From Siniperca chuatsi (Eukaryota > Chordata > Actinopteri > Centrarchiformes > Sinipercidae): a stretch of DNA of 64,000 bases. The stretch spans positions 28,451,733 to 28,515,732 of the forward strand of contig NC_058052.1 in assembly GCF_020085105.1 (NCBI RefSeq), read 5' to 3'. The notes beneath the pieces were generated by a model. The model saw nothing but the letters and a program-made list of their open reading frames with translations. It did no database searches and was not told the origin of the DNA. Made by a program: the position numbers and the translations under genes. Shown here piece after piece: positions 60,949 to 64,000 of this stretch (its first letter is position 1; the number at the start of each line of letters is the position of its first letter).

Positions 60949-61265
60949 CCTGCAGCAGGACTGGACCGAGACGGGACCTGAACTGGGACCACACTGGGCC
61001 GCGTGGCTCTGCGATTAGGAGCTTCTGGTCAGCTGATCAGCGTGTTGGACTGAGGGGAGACGCTCAAGTCCTGAAAAGTCTTGAATCCGCAGCAGGGGTC
61101 GGGGAGTCGGGAGGAGGTCGGAGAGAGAAGGATGGTCGGCCGGAGGACAAGCAGGAGGGATGGAGAAGGGGGGGGGACGACAGGATGGGGTTGAGGTTTG
61201 GAGGGTGATCGGGTCACAATATCAGGTCCTCTTCTGTCTCACTGGCTCTTTGGGTCCAAAACCCT
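60949..61265 (-). other. bmpr1a: Probable 5' UTR part of the bmpr1a first coding exon
   Basis: On the minus strand a plausible acceptor (CCTTCTTCAG then GGTTTTGG) ends at 61266. The 317 nt from there to the start codon contain no ATG, as expected for an efficiently scanned leader. The sequence is C- and T-rich. Further non-coding exons and the promoter probably lie to the right, at or beyond 61266. The exon start is an inference. Confidence 0.5.
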
Positions 61266-62163
61266 GAAGAAGGAAAAGACAGATGATTAGTGAAGTGATG
61301 AACAGACACCAGAGAAGCAGACATACGCTCTGTAAGATGTTAAACTAGCTGTTATCGCCGCTGTTGCTCGAGTCCGAGTCCGTCCTCGAGACAATCGGCA
61401 ACTTACAGAATCAGAACACGCCGGCCCAAAGTCTCTGCGGCTGATTCACTTCCTCCACATAGAAACAGATCATGTTTGCATCCTCAACCCAGGAGTCCTA
61501 AAACCTTTGTCCACAGCAGAACCTACATCATCTGTAGCTGCAGTACTTTAAAGATTTAAGGTGGCAAAAGCAGTTTATCAGCTGTTTTTTCTTCAATACC
61601 CCTCACCTACAGCTATGAGAAACGTATTATTATTCACGGCTGCTGCCCGGTTACAGTCCGGTCCAGCACCGAACTCCTCCATCGGCCTGCGTGAGTCTCT
61701 TTTAACGTCTTTGTCCACACAGTCAGAGAAATAAAGTGAGCGTCCTGCTCGTAGTTCGGTTATAAAGTCTCTCCTGCTGCCGACAGCTGGACGGCAGCAG
61801 AGGAGTCTGCACCAGCGTCTGGTTCAGCGGTTCAGCCGACTTCGCTGACACTCAGCACCGGAGCAGCGAGCAGAACCGAGCCACGCTGACCCGCGTTTCC
61901 ATCACCCTTATTTATCTGTTTTTATCCCTTATTTATTAGTTAGAGCCTTAGAGTAAAGCTTGGAGAACAGAAGGCAGTGGCTTTGTTTGGTTGGGCTCCG
62001 GCTCGCCGTGACCCGGTGGCCCCTGCCAGCCCGGCGCTGGCCTCCGACGGTCCAACTAACTGCCGAATTATTTGTCCAGGGATGTTCTGCAATTACAGGC
62101 GCTGGCCCTCCGCAGCTCTGATAACGGCATGCTGCAATTAGTGGCTGCCGAGAGGGATGGAGG

Positions 62164-62219
62164 GTGTGTGTGTGTGTCGGTGTGTGTGTGTCGGTGTGTG
62201 TGTGTGTGTGTGTGTGTGT
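62164..62219 (+). repeat. (GT)n microsatellite with TCGG interruptions
   Basis: GT tracts are interrupted twice by GTCGG. It faces a (CA)n run at 62336-62390, so the two could pair as inverted repeats. Confidence 0.88.
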
Positions 62220-62335
62220 ATTAGTAGAGATGCATGGCCGGTGTCTGTCACTTTTCATTTGCCCAGGAGGGGACAAAGAGGTCCGACCTGTGACCCACTT
62301 TTCACACATCTCTGGCTGAGGAGGCAGCGAACAAA

Positions 62336-62390
<55 letters not shown>
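62336..62390 (+). repeat. (CA)n microsatellite
   Basis: About 27 uninterrupted CA units. Confidence 0.9.
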
Positions 62391-62392
<2 letters not shown>

Positions 62393-62514
62393 TACATGCT
62401 GTGTATATGAGCAAGTGTGTGCATGTGTGTATTATTGCAAGTGAATGGGGGGGGGGGTTAGGAAAGAGTGCCAAGTTAGGGAATGAGTGGTTGTATGAAT
62501 GTTTGTGCGTGGGC

Positions 62515-62770
62515 TTGTGTTGCTATCTTTGTGAGGACCAAAGACCATCGTAATGAGGACATTTCTGCATTATGGAGGACATTCTGGCCCGTCCTCGCTA
62601 CTTCAAAGAACTGTTTGAAGGTTGAGACGTGGTCTTAAGGTTCAGGTTTAGGTTTAGGTCAGGGTACGGGGTTGTGGTTAGGCATCTAGTTGTTATGGTT
62701 AAGGTAAGAGTCGAGGGCTAGGGAATGCATTATGTCAACGAGAACCCTCACAAGAAGGAGAGCAAGCACG
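62515..62770 (+). repeat. Dispersed repeat family E copy
   Basis: It carries TTGTGAGGACCAAAGACC, 'ggtttaggtttaggtcagg' and GAGGGCTAGGGAATGCATTA, then ACCCTCACAAGAAGG. Related fragments lie at 27630-27700 and 47690-47881. The TTAGGTTTAGG words look telomere-like but belong to the repeat. Confidence 0.55.
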
Positions 62771-64000
62771 TGAAGGTAGAATGGTTGGTATTTTTGGGGT
62801 TTGCGATGTCCGGTCCCCAACAGACTGCAGCCTTCGTCCCCCTAACGGACCTTGCGTGGCAGCCCACTGAGCTACGGAGATTTAAAAAGGCGCACAGCGG
62901 CACTACAGGAGAAAAGTTCAACTTCACGCAAATGTCCTCTGACTCAATGCAAGCGAGAGGCCATCGCGCTCGTTTTGATGCAGAAACAGAAGCAGAGTAG
63001 TTTAATACTCGCTTCCAGCTCAGATCTGTGTCCCTGCTCCGGCCAGTCCGAAGGCTTCTCAGACCTCAAAACGCCGCCCAGCTGATTATAACACTCTACG
63101 CGATGCTTTTATCTTCTGTCACGACATTTACAGGTTCAACTCTTTTTGCGTTTTATTGCCCTAGCCCTCTGCGACTGATCCCATTCAAAAGGAACGAGGG
63201 AGCTACTGCTGCAACTTTGAAATAATACGGAGGGTTTTATGAGCCTGAAAGGGAGCACTTGCAAATATGATAAAATTGCTGCTTTTCTGAAGTATCCTCG
63301 GGTGCAAACCTGTGATTACAGGTAACAGATACGAGGAGGCAGAGCATTAACAACTCTTAACTCTTTTGGACTTGTTGTCCTTTCCAGTTCCCCATTTTTC
63401 TTTATCAATCATGCTGGGAGACACTGCAATCAGGTGTGGTGATGTTCGGGCTTAGAAAAAGGTAGTTTGAATCATGGTGCACATGTTCAAACCCACGAGT
63501 ACAGGTAAGGAATGTGAATGAGAGGCAGAGGAAAAAGAAGATTATGGTGTGTGTGCAGGGCAGTAAGTGAAGGTGCGAGCTCGAGTGTGTGTGTGTGTTG
63601 TGATACTGTATGAGTGTGCTAGCCACAGGAACACACACTCGCCTATGTGTCGGCGTCACTGTGTTGATAACGGAAAGTGGAAATATCTTCACCTCGCTGC
63701 CACAACAAATCCTGAAGTTTGTTTGCGGCTCTTCGCTCCATTTAGAGGCCGACGACAACAGCAGCACGGTGAGATAACACACACAGAGACACATTCAGAC
63801 AGAGGCAGGGAGGGCAAGACGAGGCAGGTTCAGGAAGGGCCGTCTGTTGTGTTGTGAGCCCCCAAGACAGGAAGCTGCCGCCCCCCCCAAACACACACAC
63901 ACACCCCCTTCCTAAATCGCCCGACACATCCACTTCCCTTTGAAAACACAAGGTTAAGATGACGGCACACACACATATATATACAGCTGGTGACTGACAC

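Larger units (their letters stand above)
61266..64000. other. Upstream flank or upstream intron of bmpr1a, no gene
   Basis: No coding exon is recognised. The content includes (GT)n at 62164-62219, (CA)n at 62336-62390, a family E copy at about 62515-62770, a G run at 62447-62457, and short GT/CA runs near 63585 and 63891. CpG-richer sequence at 61620-62110 could include a promoter but shows no diagnostic element. Several open frames at 61.9-64 kb overlap these simple repeats. Confidence 0.4.

Noticed and set aside
61929..62474. Minus-strand frame of 181 codons
   Set aside because: About half is CA/GT microsatellite translation (Cys/Val and His/Thr runs).
62640..62710. Telomere-like TTAGG words
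   Set aside because: They are irregular and belong to dispersed repeat family E.

Overview
The window looks like nuclear DNA from a teleost fish, most likely a percomorph. It has intron-split vertebrate genes, long AT-rich non-coding stretches, many CA/GT microsatellites and dense short dispersed repeats of a kind common in percomorph genomes. No sequence search was possible, so the species is not assigned. All gene identities come from reading translations and splice sites directly.

Four protein-coding loci are supported. (1) 4463-4979 (-): the first coding exon of a reticulon-4-like gene, whose remaining exons lie beyond the left edge. (2) 21615-29280 (-): clhc1, with 11 coding exons that join without a frame break into 585 residues. 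(3) 29797-32142 (+): rps27a, the ubiquitin-S27a fusion, with 5 coding exons and 156 residues, head-to-head with clhc1. (4) 36558-60948 (-): bmpr1a, the type I BMP receptor kinase, with 11 coding exons and 524 residues. The order and orientation rtn4(-), clhc1(-), rps27a(+) match the human 2p16 block from memory. bmpr1a then sits where mammals have MTIF2, so a teleost synteny breakpoint lies at about 32.2-36.5 kb.

Layout: 1-4462 is rtn4 intron 1. 4980-21614 is intergenic and repeat-rich: a decayed Tc1 transposase at 10 kb, tandem copies of a dispersed repeat at 6.7-7.9 kb, a 28-bp minisatellite at 18.2-19.2 kb and inverted-repeat elements at 19.4-21.0 kb. 21.6-32.2 kb holds clhc1 and rps27a around a shared promoter of about 350-500 bp. 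32.2-36.5 kb is the convergent gap between rps27a and bmpr1a. 36.5-61.3 kb is bmpr1a, including a 12.6-kb first coding intron filled with repeats. 61.3-64 kb is upstream sequence without a recognisable gene.

The four genes do not form a pathway: ER membrane shaping (rtn4), a poorly characterised clathrin-linker protein (clhc1), ubiquitin and 40S ribosome supply (rps27a), and BMP signalling (bmpr1a). I did not find an obviously new biological system. The most informative non-genic observations are two Penelope-like insertions with 5' inversions and target-site duplications, a hAT-type element with a perfect 8-bp duplication, three copies of one nested composite repeat, a minisatellite with a roughly 313-bp higher-order period, and splice donors embedded in or abutting CA/GT microsatellites.
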